A stretch of 64,000 nucleotides of DNA from an uncultured Collinsella sp. (lineage in GTDB: Bacteria; Actinomycetota; Coriobacteriia; Coriobacteriales; Coriobacteriaceae): assembly GCA_958405195.1 (NCBI GenBank), contig CATYDM010000006.1:8130-72129 (forward strand), written 5' to 3'. The position numbers and the translations under genes are program-made. Positions 42,991-53,599 of this stretch are shown piece after piece (within the stretch, counting starts at the first letter, position 1; each line of letters opens with the position of its first letter). The notes below the pieces were generated by a model, which saw nothing but the letters and a program-made list of their open reading frames with translations, had not been told where the DNA came from and ran no database searches.

Positions 42991-44149
42991 GGGTTTCGAT
43001 GAAGGCGGCGATGCGGGTCTCGATCTGGCCCATGTCGCCGTTGCTGTAGTCGGTCTCGATCTTCATATACGGAATACCCGCACCCTCGACGGCCTCCTGC
43101 ATGCGCGCGCTCTCAACGTTGAAGGTGTGGCAGGCCTGTAGCACGCTCTCTACCACGCCATCGACATGGTACTTCTCGCACATGGCCAGCGTGTTATCCA
43201 TACGACCGTCGTTGGGCGTCATAACCGAGCAGTTGATGTCCAAATAGCGGTCGGCGATGGCGCGCAGGATGTCGGGCGCGTCCGGGTCGATCATCATGGC
43301 CGCCGTGCGCTCTCCCGAGCAGTCGTCCATGCACACGACCACACCGCCGTTGGACTCGATAGTACGGCCGATCTTGTTGATCACGCCGCCCACCGGGCAG
43401 CCGGTGATCAGAATGCGCTTGGCATCCGCCGCAACTGGGCGCTCGCCCGCGTCGTAGGCCTCGCGCAGCTTGGCAACCTTTTTCTCCAGCTGCTGCGTAT
43501 AGGCCTCGATATCAAAGCTAAACGTACCGGCAAACATGGTGCTCATCAGGTCGACGCCACTCATGGCCGCCGGTTGGTTGGCCTGCAGCGCAAACATCTC
43601 GAGCTGGGCCGCACGCAAGCGGTTGCGACGACGGACGGCAGCGCGCAGGTCATCGTCGGTAATCGTGATGCCGTAGAAGCCCTCGAGCTCCTCCTTGAGC
43701 AGGCGGCACTCCTCGTACCAGCCCTCACGCTCGTAGGCGCGATCGCGACCCTGCGGAAGATGCAGAATGTGCGTGCGCTTGAGTTCGTTGAGCAGCTCGT
43801 ACATCTTCTTCTTGCCGTCGCAGGTGGTCTCGCCGATGATCATGTCGCTAAAGTACGTAAACGGGCACTTTTGCGAGTAGGCAAAACCGTACGTCGACTT
43901 GATGAGCGGGCACAGGTTTGCCGGCAGCACCTTCTCGGCCTCGGGAATCACCTCATCGGACGTACCGCACAGCGCCACGCTCGCAGTCCCCGCGGCATCG
44001 ATAATCTCGAGCGGCGTATAGCTGCACAAAAAGCCGACCAGGCGATTGCCAGCCTGTTTGTAATCCTTGACGCGAATAAACGCCGCCTTGCGTTGCTCGT
44101 TGAACTCTTCAAACGTACGTGGCAACGGCTGTTCCTCGATATCGGCCAT
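42986..44149 (-). CDS. Double-cubane cluster protein / 2-hydroxyacyl-CoA dehydratase family (YjiM-type)
   Basis: This 387-residue protein belongs to the HgdB/BcrBC/YjiM family. Cysteine motifs include [39 protein letters not shown] and ITGCPVGG. A single-subunit form with its own activator, without a second dehydratase subunit, fits the double-cubane cluster proteins, which use an Fe8S9 cluster for ATP-driven two-electron reductions. A classical dehydratase would need an alpha/beta pair and usually a CoA-transferase nearby; neither is present. The ATG at 44149 has GAGGGGAAC upstream. It heads the run that continues through the activator, glycosyltransferase, selD, yedF, DUF3343 and cysteine desulfurase. 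Confidence 0.85.
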   Translation of the reverse strand: MADIEEQPLPRTFEEFNEQRKAAFIRVKDYKQAGNRLVGFLCSYTPLEIIDAAGTASVALCGTSDEVIPEAEKVLPANLCPLIKSTYGFAYSQKCPFTYFSDMIIGETTCDGKKKMYELLNELKRTHILHLPQGRDRAYEREGWYEECRLLKEELEGFYGITITDDDLRAAVRRRNRLRAAQLEMFALQANQPAAMSGVDLMSTMFAGTFSFDIEAYTQQLEKKVAKLREAYDAGERPVAADAKRILITGCPVGGVINKIGRTIESNGGVVVCMDDCSGERTAAMMIDPDAPDILRAIADRYLDINCSVMTPNDGRMDNTLAMCEKYHVDGVVESVLQACHTFNVESARMQEAVEGAGIPYMKIETDYSNGDMGQIETRIAAFIETL

Positions 44150-44225
44150 AGTAGTTCCCCTCTCTTGCACCGATATACCGACAATTAAACAACGAACCCA
44201 CGTCATACCCAAAAGGAAGCATCCT

Positions 44226-45000
44226 CTAGGGAATGGCGTCGATAAGCTCCTGCGTATACGGATCGCTCGGGTGCGCGATCACATCCTCGGCCGCGCCTTC
44301 CTCGACAAGACGACCGTGGTAGAGCACGCCAATCCGGTCGGACATATGCCGAACCACACGCATATCATGCGTGATAAACAGCAGCGCCACGCCCGTCGTG
44401 CGTTGCAGGTCGCGAAGCAAGTTGAGCACTTGGGCCTGAACGGACACGTCAAGCGCCGAGACCGGCTCGTCGCATACCACAAGGCGCGGCTCGCAAATAA
44501 GCGCCCGTGCCAGATTGAGTCGCTGACGCTGTCCCCCCGAAAGGTCGTGCGGATAGCGGTCGTAATGCTCTGCCAGAAGACCGACCGAGGCCAGGGCCGA
44601 GAGCGCGCGCCCATGGCGCTCATCCGCATCGCGCACGCCGGCGATAATCAGCGGCTCCTCCAAAATGCGGCCGACACGGTTGCGCGGGTCAAAAGCCGTA
44701 GAGCTATCCTGGAATACCAGCTGGATCTCGCGGCGAAACGGCTTGCGTTCGCGCTCCGACATCGTGGCGAGGTCATGCCCGCGATAGACAATCGAGCCGG
44801 AATCCGCACGTTCGAGACCACAGATCAGGCGTCCAGTCGTCGACTTGCCCGATCCGGATTCGCCAACCAGGCCATAGACCTCGCCCGGCGCGATCTCAAA
44901 CGACAGATCGTCCACGGCGGTAAAGACCTGACGCTTAAAACCTGAGCCCGGCATGGGATACGTTTTAGTCAGATGTGAGACCCTAAGCAGGGCTTCGCTA

Positions 45001-45011
<11 letters not shown>
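44226..45011 (-). CDS. oppF: Oligopeptide/dipeptide ABC transporter ATP-binding protein (OppF/DppF)
   Basis: This 261-residue ATPase has Walker [10 protein letters not shown], signature LSGGQRQRL, and Walker [13 protein letters not shown]. The last line of the family, [11 protein letters not shown], is typical of Opp/Dpp ATPases. The ATG at 45011 overlaps the end of oppD by 11 bp and has AAAGGGGAG upstream. It is the last gene of the oppA-B-C-D-F operon. Confidence 0.92.
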
Positions 45012-45996
<985 letters not shown>

Positions 45997-45999
45997 GGG

Positions 46000-46830
46000 C
46001 TAGTCCTCCTTGGTCTTGGGGTCGAGGGCGTCTCGCAGGCCGTCGCCGGCAAGGTTCAGCGAAAGCACGCTCGCGATGATGGCCACTGCCGGGAAGAAAA
46101 TCATCCACCAGGCTTTGCGCATCACGTTCTTGCCCGCCTGCAGGATGTTTCCCCAGCTGGCGTCGGGCGCCTTGATACCCAGGCCCAGAAACGAGAGGGC
46201 GGCCTCCGAGAGCACGGCCTCGGCAAAGACGAAGGTCGCCTGCACCAGGAAGGGCGCCATAACGTTGGGCACGATATGCAGCCACACGATACGGGCCGTG
46301 GAGGCGCCCTGCACGCGCAGGGCCTCCACAAAGGGCTCCTCCTTAACCACCATCGCGCGCGAGCGTACGATGCGCGCCATGCTCGGCGTGTACACAATGA
46401 CGAGCGCGATGATAACGTTCCACACGCTCGCCCCCATCATCGCCATGAGCGCGATGGCCAGCAGCACGCCCGGAATGGACATAAGGCCGTCGCAGATGCG
46501 CATGAGAATATGATCGAGCCTCTCGTTATAGCACGCATAGGCGCCGATCACCAAGCCGAGCGCACTCGTCGCGAGCGTGACGGCAATGCCAACACCAAGC
46601 GACACGCGCGCGCCCGCGATGACGCGGGCAAGCAGGTCGCGGCCAAAGTCATCGCAGCCAAAGGGATGCGCGGGCGAAGGTGCCGAAAGTCGCAACGCCA
46701 TCTCCTGCGCATTGGGATCAACCGTCCACACCAGCGGACCGACGAGCGCGATCAGCGCAATCGCCAGGAAAATGCAGCCGCCGACCACAAACCCCTTGTT
46801 GGCAAGAGCCTTCTTAACGTTTGCCATCAT
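46000..46830 (-). CDS. oppC: Oligopeptide/dipeptide ABC transporter permease (OppC/DppC)
   Basis: The 276-residue membrane protein has an N-terminal anchor helix followed by the permease core. The EAA-like loop reads EALRVQGASTARIVWLHIVP, and FLGLGIKAPDASWG is typical of OppC/DppC. The ATG at 46830 overlaps the oppB stop (ATGA). Confidence 0.92.
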   Translation of the reverse strand: MMANVKKALANKGFVVGGCIFLAIALIALVGPLVWTVDPNAQEMALRLSAPSPAHPFGCDDFGRDLLARVIAGARVSLGVGIAVTLATSALGLVIGAYACYNERLDHILMRICDGLMSIPGVLLAIALMAMMGASVWNVIIALVIVYTPSMARIVRSRAMVVKEEPFVEALRVQGASTARIVWLHIVPNVMAPFLVQATFVFAEAVLSEAALSFLGLGIKAPDASWGNILQAGKNVMRKAWWMIFFPAVAIIASVLSLNLAGDGLRDALDPKTKED

Positions 46831-47780
46831 GCATCGCCCCATTTGCGAGCGCGCGGGTCAAAAGCGCCGTAGGCAAGGTCGACGGCCAGATTGATCACCG
46901 AATTCAACAAGGCGATGACCAACAGCACGCCCTGAATCACCGGATAGTCGCGACGCTCGATAGAGCTCGTGACCAGCTGGCCCAAACCGGGGATGTTAAA
47001 AATGGCCTCAGTCACCACGGCGCCCGTAATCAGGGCGCCAAAAGAATAGCCGACCGAGGTGAGAATCGGCAGTGCTGCGTTGCGCAGGGCATGGGCCAGC
47101 ACCACGCGAACCTCGGAGACGCCCTTGGCACGCGCCGTCTTAACGCAGTCGAGCTGCATGGCCTCGATAACGCTCGAACGGGTCATGCGCATGAGCAGGG
47201 CCGCCTGCACGCATCCAAGCGATATGGCCGGCAACGCAAGATAGCGTAAATGGCTGAACCAGCCCTTCGATAGCGGCACATAGCCGGCCACCGGGAACAC
47301 GCGCAACGTGACGGCAAACAGCCACATAAGCATGAGCGCCATCAAAAAGCCGGGTATCGCCACGCCCAAAAGAGCAACGACACGCAAGACCGCGTCGGTG
47401 CGCGACCCATGTTTGAGGGCAGCGACGACGCCGCAGGGCAGTGCAATCAACAGTGCGATGAGCTGTGCCAGAAGCGCGAGCGATAACGTGGGGCCAAAGT
47501 GCTCGGCGATCGCCTGCGTGACGGGCTGGCGCATAAAATACGAATCGCCCAGGTCGCCGGTAAGCACGCCGCCTATCCACTCAACGTAGCGCTGCGGCAG
47601 CGGCTCGTTGAGTCCCAGGCTATCGTTGACGCGCTCGATTTGGTCGGCCGAAGCCTCCATGCCGAGCATCGAAGAGGCCGGGTCACCCGGTGTGAGGTAG
47701 ATAATCAAAAACACGACGACCGAGATGATGAGCATCACCGGAACCATCGCGCCTATACGTTTGAGCGTGTACTTCAACAT
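46827..47780 (-). CDS. oppB: Oligopeptide/dipeptide ABC transporter permease (OppB/DppB)
   Basis: The 317-residue membrane permease starts MLKYTLKRIGAMVPVMLI, typical of OppB/DppB. The cytoplasmic loop DCVKTARAKGVSEVRVVLAH contacts the ATPases, and FNIPGLGQL is the conserved exit region. It follows the binding-protein gene after 88 bp. Confidence 0.92.
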   Translation of the reverse strand: MLKYTLKRIGAMVPVMLIISVVVFLIIYLTPGDPASSMLGMEASADQIERVNDSLGLNEPLPQRYVEWIGGVLTGDLGDSYFMRQPVTQAIAEHFGPTLSLALLAQLIALLIALPCGVVAALKHGSRTDAVLRVVALLGVAIPGFLMALMLMWLFAVTLRVFPVAGYVPLSKGWFSHLRYLALPAISLGCVQAALLMRMTRSSVIEAMQLDCVKTARAKGVSEVRVVLAHALRNAALPILTSVGYSFGALITGAVVTEAIFNIPGLGQLVTSSIERRDYPVIQGVLLVIALLNSVINLAVDLAYGAFDPRARKWGDA

Positions 47781-47868
47781 GCGAGGCGTCTATTTCCCCT
47801 CTGAACGTGGACGGGGCGTGGCGGCCACAGGGAACCAGACCCCTCAAGCCGTCACGCCATCTATTGCA

Positions 47869-49479
47869 TTACTCCGGACGCTTGGCGTTCCAGATGATGG
47901 CACCATCGAGCACTTCGACGTCCTCGACGTCTGCCTGGGTGCCCGTGATGGAAGCGTAGTGGCAAAGCGGCTCGATGACGGCGATCTCATAGAGGCGCTC
48001 CTGAGCCTCGGCCCACTTCTTGGCCGCGGCGTCGGTGTCCTTGGCGGTGCGGGTCTCGGCCACAAGCTTGAGCGCCTTCTCGTCGGACAGGCCATAGAAG
48101 GCCTTGGAGACCGAGAGGGACTGGGCCGGGATGGGCTTGTAGTTGGTGGAGGCCACAAAGAGGTCCCACTGCTCGGGCTTGCTGGAGCGGATGTCCATGA
48201 AGGTCGCGAACTCGTAGCTGTCGACCTCGGCGGTGAAGCCGGCCTTCTCGAGCTGCTCCTGCAGCGCGACGGTGGCGTTGTACATATCCTTGTAGTCGGG
48301 GGTGGTCAGCAGCTTGACCGTCTCACCGGCATAGGAGGTCTTGGCCAGGGCCTTCTTGGCGGCCTTGGCGTCGGCCTGGTTGAAGTACTTCTTGCCCGCG
48401 TCGGTCGCCCACTGAGTGTTCTCGGGGTTGCCAAGGTTGGGATCGATGTTGAAGAGCTCCTTCTCGCCATAAGCGGCAAGAGCGGCCGCCTCGCAGTCGA
48501 TAGCCATGAGGGCGCACTTGCGGATCTCCTCGTCGGCGAAGATGCCCTCGTTCATGTTGAGGAAGGCGGTCAGAACGCCGGCGTTATGGGTGTAGAGCTT
48601 GACGTCGTCGTTGCCGTCGAAGTCGTGGTAGTTCTCGGTGGGGATCTCGCCAGCGATATCGTACTCGCCGGTCTCAAACCCGCTCACGCGCGTGGAGGCC
48701 TCGGTCACGAACTGATAGTAGATGTCCTTGGTGGGCGCGGAGACCTTGCCGGTGTAGCCCGAAGCCTTGCCGTGGGCGGCGACATAGTCCTCGTAGCGGG
48801 TGAGATGGACGTACTGGTCCTGCTTCCACTCCGCAAACTTGTAGGCACCGGTACCCACGTACTCGGTCACGCCGGTATCGCCAGCGGCCTCGATGACCTC
48901 GGAGGGGAAGATGCCCGGATACTGGGAGTGATTGCCCAGGATGATCAGAAAGTCGATGGCGGGCTCGGTCAGCGTGCAGGTGACCTCGTGGTCGCCCGAG
49001 GCGGCGAAGGTGGCACCGGGCAGCAGGCTCGCGGCGCGGTCGTTGACGGTGAGCCAGCGGTTCATCGAGGCCACGACGTCCTCGGAGCCAAACTCCTTGC
49101 CGTTGTGGAAGGTGACGCCCTCGCGCAGCTTGATGGTGTAGGTCAGGCCGTCGTCGGAAACCTCATAGCCCTTGGCCAGCACGGGCTGGGGCTCGTAGTC
49201 GCTATCGAGGCCAAAGAGCGGCTCGACGACGTTGCAGATGATGTCCATGGTCACAAGCGACGACGTGGTGTGCGGATCGAGAGCGTCCGGGCTCGCCGGG
49301 AGCGCGATCTGCAGCTCGTCGCGATATTCCACATCCTGGCCGGAGGCAGCGGCGCTACCGCTCTCGGCGCCCGAACCGCCGCAGCCGGTGAGGCCAAGTC
49401 CGGCCAACACGGAAAGCGTGCTAAGGCCGGCTACAAAGCTGCGACGGGAAATGCCCGCCTGGGTAAGGTCGTTGTTCAT
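47869..49479 (-). CDS. oppA: Oligopeptide/dipeptide-binding lipoprotein (SBP_bac_5 family), Tat-type signal
   Basis: This 536-residue solute-binding protein starts with a twin-arginine motif (ISRRSFVAG), a hydrophobic segment and a lipobox LTGC, so it is probably exported by Tat and anchored as a lipoprotein. The mature part matches family 5 binding proteins, with YTIKLREGVTFHNGKEF near residue 110. The ATG at 49479 has GAGAGGA upstream and is preferred over one at 49521. Peptides are the likely cargo, but nickel or other ligands are possible in this family. Confidence 0.92.
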   Translation of the reverse strand: MNNDLTQAGISRRSFVAGLSTLSVLAGLGLTGCGGSGAESGSAAASGQDVEYRDELQIALPASPDALDPHTTSSLVTMDIICNVVEPLFGLDSDYEPQPVLAKGYEVSDDGLTYTIKLREGVTFHNGKEFGSEDVVASMNRWLTVNDRAASLLPGATFAASGDHEVTCTLTEPAIDFLIILGNHSQYPGIFPSEVIEAAGDTGVTEYVGTGAYKFAEWKQDQYVHLTRYEDYVAAHGKASGYTGKVSAPTKDIYYQFVTEASTRVSGFETGEYDIAGEIPTENYHDFDGNDDVKLYTHNAGVLTAFLNMNEGIFADEEIRKCALMAIDCEAAALAAYGEKELFNIDPNLGNPENTQWATDAGKKYFNQADAKAAKKALAKTSYAGETVKLLTTPDYKDMYNATVALQEQLEKAGFTAEVDSYEFATFMDIRSSKPEQWDLFVASTNYKPIPAQSLSVSKAFYGLSDEKALKLVAETRTAKDTDAAAKKWAEAQERLYEIAVIEPLCHYASITGTQADVEDVEVLDGAIIWNAKRPE

Positions 49480-49588
49480 AAAAATCCTCTCATAGCTGAA
49501 CAAACGGACAAATATATGCAAAGCCGGACAGCGCCTTGCGGTGCATCGGGGTACCGCCCGGCAAAAGCAACGATACGTAATGGGGCCA

Positions 49589-49648
49589 TCAAAGGGTCGA
49601 CATACCCAAGCTCCGCCACATCGGATAGAAATCGAATTCTTCAGCCAT
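49589..49648 (-). CDS. Small ORF (19 residues) in the opp operon leader
   Basis: ATG at 49648 follows GAGAGGGGAAC with good spacing and codes for MAEEFDFYPMWRSLGMSTL, ending in TGA. It lies 109 bp before the binding-protein start. It might be a leader peptide or an uncharacterised small protein. It is too short for any homology statement. Confidence 0.4.
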   Translation of the reverse strand: MAEEFDFYPMWRSLGMSTL

Positions 49649-49807
49649 GACGGTTCCCCTCTCGAACCAAAAACGGATAACAGCGGTATCGATGCACGAC
49701 GGACGACGATTGCCCGGCCGTGCTCAAACCCGGAATCTTGGAGAACCTGCCTTGCGGACAGTTATTTAGTTGTGCGTCGTCTCTCCCGGAGCCGTGAACA
49801 TACCTGC

Positions 49808-49876
49808 TCATATGCGACTCCGAGCCATATACAGGGCGCGCGCGGCAACGCGGCGAATGTATGTCGTCTGCGGCAT
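49808..49876 (-). CDS. Small basic ORF (22 residues) with a near-consensus ribosome site
   Basis: AAGGAGGG lies 6 bases before the ATG at 49876. The product starts MPQTTYIRRVAARALYMARS and is strongly basic. It lies upstream of the 19-residue ORF in the same leader. Its ribosome site is one of the best in the window, which is the main argument that it is translated. Confidence 0.45.
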   Translation of the reverse strand: MPQTTYIRRVAARALYMARSRI

Positions 49877-49895
49877 GTGCGCACCCTCCTTAACC

Positions 49896-49909
49896 AGTTG
49901 AGGTCAACT
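49896..49909. promoter_or_regulatory. Palindromic operator-like site AGTTGA-GG-TCAACT
   Basis: A perfect 6+2+6 palindrome lies just upstream of the ribosome site of the 22-residue ORF, in the probable promoter or leader of the opp operon. Confidence 0.45.
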
Positions 49910-50030
49910 ATATCAACGGTCATCGCCCCTGCGAACACCGTTGACATTCGTACGACAGCGTCGTGTGCCGTCGTTCAATAAATAGTTATCTTGATTGATA
50001 AGAGTTTGTCATACCTCATTCGGCGAACGG

Positions 50031-50067
50031 CAAAAACAAAGCCGCCGAGGCCTATATCCCCGACGGC
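50031..50067 (-). terminator. Rho-independent terminator of the mod operon
   Basis: A 10-bp stem (50041-50050 with 50058-50067, including G-U pairs) is followed on the minus strand by TTTGTTTTTG. It lies 11 bp after the modC stop. Confidence 0.8.
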
Positions 50068-50078
50068 ATTACCCGGCG

Positions 50079-51149
50079 CTATCGACAAACCAAATGAATC
50101 CTACTCGCATCGAAGTGCATGCGCAGCGTCTCGCCTGCTTGCGGCAGCTCGTCGACAGGCACGCCCACCTTGTTGACCTTCCACTGCAGACGCGTGGGCG
50201 CATCGCCGCGTGGCACGTCCAGCAACACCAGCCGCTCAAAACGCGAATCGCTCACACGGGCCACGTGCAAATCATAGCTGTTGCGACCCCGCTCAGCGCG
50301 ATTGTCAACATGGAAGTAGCTTGCGCGAACGCCCAAGTACGCCACATTATCGGGAACCGCGCGACCCACGTTAAAGGTCATGCCCCAGTCGAGGGCCTCA
50401 ACTTCTTCGTCACCGATCTTGCGCGCCCGGCTTGTGTTCTTGCAGCCTGTCAGGCGCAGCGCCGCCAGCGTCTGCGGACGGCGGACCACGTCCTCGATGG
50501 AGCCGATCTCCTCAACATGCCCGTCGTGCATCACGCAGATGCGCTGGCACAGGCGGCATGCCTCATCGATGTCGTGGCTCACGTAGAGCACGGTGCGGTT
50601 GCACACATCGAACAGGTCGAGCATGTTCTGTTCGAGCGCGCTCTTAAGATAGGAATCGAGTGCGCTCATGGGCTCGTCGAACATAAAGATGCCCGGGTGC
50701 GCCGCCACCATGCGCGCGAGCGCCACGCGCTGCTGCTGGCCGCCCGAGAGGCGCGCGGGATAGCGGTCGGCGAAATCAGCCAGACCGAAAATGCCCAGAT
50801 AGCGCTCGGCGAGCTTTTTGCGCGCAGCGGCGTCGCCCACGTCCTTTACACCGGCACATACGTTATCGGCCACCGTCATGTTGGGAAACAACTGATAGTT
50901 TTGGAACAACAAGGCGCATTTTCGCTCCTGGGGCGACAGGTTGATGCCCGCCGCCGAGTCAAAAAAGGTCACGCCGTTGACAACGATCTTTCCCTCGTCG
51001 GGCGTCTCCACACCGGAAATGCAGCGCAGTGTGCAGCTCTTGCCGCAACCTGAGGCACCGAGCAGCGCCACGCGCTCCTCGCCGGCGTCAAGCTGCATGT
51101 CGAGAATAAACCCGGGGTAGTGCTTTTTGATATCCAAAACGAGCGACAT
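50079..51149 (-). CDS. modC: Molybdate ABC transporter ATP-binding protein ModC
   Basis: This 356-residue ATPase has Walker A GASGCGKS (residues 31-38), signature LSGGQQQRVALAR, and Walker B GIFMFDEPMSALD. The C-terminal 120 residues form a Mop/TOBE-type domain of the kind that binds molybdate or regulates the transporter. It lies 3 bp after modB in a modA-modB-modC operon. Sulfate or tungstate transport is a weaker alternative given mogA and moeA next to it. Confidence 0.92.
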   Translation of the reverse strand: MSLVLDIKKHYPGFILDMQLDAGEERVALLGASGCGKSCTLRCISGVETPDEGKIVVNGVTFFDSAAGINLSPQERKCALLFQNYQLFPNMTVADNVCAGVKDVGDAAARKKLAERYLGIFGLADFADRYPARLSGGQQQRVALARMVAAHPGIFMFDEPMSALDSYLKSALEQNMLDLFDVCNRTVLYVSHDIDEACRLCQRICVMHDGHVEEIGSIEDVVRRPQTLAALRLTGCKNTSRARKIGDEEVEALDWGMTFNVGRAVPDNVAYLGVRASYFHVDNRAERGRNSYDLHVARVSDSRFERLVLLDVPRGDAPTRLQWKVNKVGVPVDELPQAGETLRMHFDASRIHLVCR

Positions 51150-51152
51150 GGC

Positions 51153-52595
51153 CTATCGACCTCCCTGCGGCACCGTATCATCGCGCATGAGCTCGGCCAG
51201 CGCCTCGCGATCGATACGCAAGGCATCGCCGCCCGCCGGGTCGAGCGAATCGCCCTGTCCAGCGAGATCTTTGGCCCGTTTGCGCTCAGCACGGGAAAGG
51301 CCCCGCTCGCGATACTTTTGCGAATGCGCGGTGTACATGTTGATGAACAGGATGACCAGAAAGCTAAACACGATCACGACGGCGACCCAAAAGAAGGCCA
51401 CCGACGTGTTGCCGCCCATCCATTCAAAGTAGATGGCGATGGGAATGGTCTGCGTAATACCGGCGTAGTTGCCCGCAAAGAACAGGGTGCAGCCAAACTC
51501 GCCCATCGCGCGGGCAAACGCGAGCACCGTGCCGGCGGCAATCGAAGGCCAGCCGAGCGGCATCATGAGCTTGGTAAAGATGCGACGCTCGGACCAGCCC
51601 AGCGCGCGCGCCGCATCGAGCATCTGCGTGTCGAGACTCTCGAAGGCACCGAGCGCCGTACGGTAGACCAGGGGAAACGACACCACCACGGCAGAGATCA
51701 CCGCCGCCGGCCACGTAAAGACGATCGAGACGCCGTGCGCGATCAGCCACTGGCCAACGCTGGTCGAGCGACCAAACAGCATAAGCAGCAAAAAGCCGCA
51801 GACCGTGGGCGGCAGCACCATAGGGATGGTAAAGACCGAGTCGAGCAGGCCCTTGATGCGACTCGAGGTACCCATAGTCTTCCACGCGGCGAACAGGCCC
51901 AGCGCAAAGGAGATCAGCAGGGCAAGGCCGCTCGTTTTTATGGACACCCAAAACGGGCGATAGTCGATGTCGCCCAAAAAGGAGGTCAGAGAGGTCCAGG
52001 GCCCCTGCTCATCCCGCAATACGACAGACGATGCTTCTACCATTTGAGCGCTATCAAGCCAACGCGCGCCGCCCTTGGCATCACCCGAGGCTGATGCAAT
52101 CACCACATAGCGGTCCCCATCCGCACCGCGCTCGTCAAAGCCATAAGTATACCCGCCGACATCAAACGTTGTTTCCGCCGTGACATACCAAGGAAGATCC
52201 ACGTCCCCCAGCTGCGCACCTCCCATGCAGTTTGCGCTGTCGAGCTTACAGACGAGGGCCTTGAGACCCGATACGCACTCGTTGTCCTGCGGATCCAATC
52301 CATACTTCTCGACCGCCTTGGGCGATATCCACGCCACAACGCGATCGGCAGCAGGCACCACTACAAGGTCCACGTCCTCGTCAACGGGAAACCGGTAGCC
52401 CTCAGGCTGACCCTCCATGGCACGAGCGGTCCCCTTGGCCAACCGCTCAAAACCCTCGATCCCATAGGAAAGCCCATGGGCGGTCGCAGCAACCTGGGCC
52501 CCGTCCTCAGCGTCCCCAGCAAACGCAAATCCCGGCACCCAGCAAAGCGCGAAGGTCAAAGCACAGGCGACAAGCATGCGGAATCTATTAAGCAC
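51153..52595 (-). CDS. modB: Molybdate ABC transporter permease ModB with large N-terminal extracytoplasmic extension
   Basis: The C-terminal half (about residues 195-430 of 480) is a normal ModB permease with the EAA-type loop DAARALGWSERRIFTKLMMP. ModB alone is usually about 225 residues. Here it is preceded by an N-terminal signal-like helix (MLVACALTFALCW) and about 170 residues that would face outside, of no recognised family, and followed by a charged C-terminal tail of about 55 residues. The proposed GTG start at 52595 has TTGGAG upstream; the ATG at 52577 is an alternative. The gene sits between modA and modC. The extension may help ModA docking or ligand sensing; that is a guess. Confidence 0.85.
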   Translation of the reverse strand: MLNRFRMLVACALTFALCWVPGFAFAGDAEDGAQVAATAHGLSYGIEGFERLAKGTARAMEGQPEGYRFPVDEDVDLVVVPAADRVVAWISPKAVEKYGLDPQDNECVSGLKALVCKLDSANCMGGAQLGDVDLPWYVTAETTFDVGGYTYGFDERGADGDRYVVIASASGDAKGGARWLDSAQMVEASSVVLRDEQGPWTSLTSFLGDIDYRPFWVSIKTSGLALLISFALGLFAAWKTMGTSSRIKGLLDSVFTIPMVLPPTVCGFLLLMLFGRSTSVGQWLIAHGVSIVFTWPAAVISAVVVSFPLVYRTALGAFESLDTQMLDAARALGWSERRIFTKLMMPLGWPSIAAGTVLAFARAMGEFGCTLFFAGNYAGITQTIPIAIYFEWMGGNTSVAFFWVAVVIVFSFLVILFINMYTAHSQKYRERGLSRAERKRAKDLAGQGDSLDPAGGDALRIDREALAELMRDDTVPQGGR

Positions 52596-52663
52596 GAAAA
52601 GCTCCAAGCGAATACAAGGACGGAGTGAAACACAAAACGATGGAATTATCGCGCCAAGCCGCA

Positions 52664-53539
52664 CTACGCGGAAAGCTCAAAGCCGTACTTGGCCCAAATC
52701 TTCTGGGCCTTTTTGTTGGTCAGACAGAAGTCGATGAACGCCTTGGCTTCGTCGGCATGCTCGGAGCTCTCGGCGACAGCGCCCGGATACACGATGGGCT
52801 TGTGCGAGTCCTCGGGACACACGAAGGCCTCCTCGATGCCGTCGTAGCGGAAGATATCGGAGCTGTAGACAAATCCAGCCACGCAGTCGCCTGTGGACAC
52901 ATAGACGGCGGCGGTACCAACTTTGTCGGCCAGTGCGACCTTGTCGGCGATCTCGGGAGCATACTCGCCGTCGTCGCCCTCGGTGCCGGTATAGAGGCCC
53001 ACGGAGGCCAGAGCCTGGTTGGCGTACTTTCCGGCGGGAACGGTCTTGGCGTCGCCGATGGCGATCTTGCCGTCCAGATTCGCGACGTCGGCGATGGCCT
53101 CGACCTTGGTGTCGGAGCCCTCGGCGCGAATGATCACGAGGTCGTTGACGAACATGTCCTCACGCGTGTCGGCGTCGACGAGCTCGGCGGTCTCAGCGTC
53201 ATCCATGGTGCCCTTGGAAGCGGTGATGAGCACGTCGACCGTGGCGCCGGCCTTCATCTGCTCAACGAGGTCGCCGGAGGCCTTAAACTGCGTATCGGCA
53301 AAGGTGGTGCCGGTCTGGTCGGTGTAGAGCTCCTGGACCTCGGGAAGGGCCTTCTCGAGGGAGTTGGCGGCAAAGACCTGCAGCTCGACGGTTTCCTTCT
53401 TGGAAGAGGCCTTGGCGGAGCCGGCATCGGATCCCGCCGGCTCGGACGTCTTGCTGCCCGAGCAACCGGCAAGACCAAGGCCGGCAGCGGCGACAGCAGA
53501 AAGTGAGACGAATCCGCGGCGAGAAACCAAATCGAACAT
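52664..53539 (-). CDS. modA: Molybdate-binding lipoprotein ModA, Tat-type signal
   Basis: This 291-residue binding protein has a twin-arginine motif (SRRGFVSLS), a hydrophobic segment and a lipobox LAGC. The mature protein fits ModA: VFAANSLEKALPEVQELY near the start, and later STGDCVAGFVYSSD and YPGAVAESS. It captures molybdate for ModBC. The ATG at 53539 has AAAGGG six bases upstream. Confidence 0.93.
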   Translation of the reverse strand: MFDLVSRRGFVSLSAVAAAGLGLAGCSGSKTSEPAGSDAGSAKASSKKETVELQVFAANSLEKALPEVQELYTDQTGTTFADTQFKASGDLVEQMKAGATVDVLITASKGTMDDAETAELVDADTREDMFVNDLVIIRAEGSDTKVEAIADVANLDGKIAIGDAKTVPAGKYANQALASVGLYTGTEGDDGEYAPEIADKVALADKVGTAAVYVSTGDCVAGFVYSSDIFRYDGIEEAFVCPEDSHKPIVYPGAVAESSEHADEAKAFIDFCLTNKKAQKIWAKYGFELSA

Positions 53540-53599
53540 ATTCAACCCTTTCGGACCTTGTGCCCGGGTACCCCACCGCGGGCTTTAATCTGCAATCAG

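Noticed and set aside
42066..44149. Classical 2-hydroxyacyl-CoA dehydratase or benzoyl-CoA reductase
   Set aside because: There is only one dehydratase-like subunit and no CoA-transferase or other pathway gene nearby.
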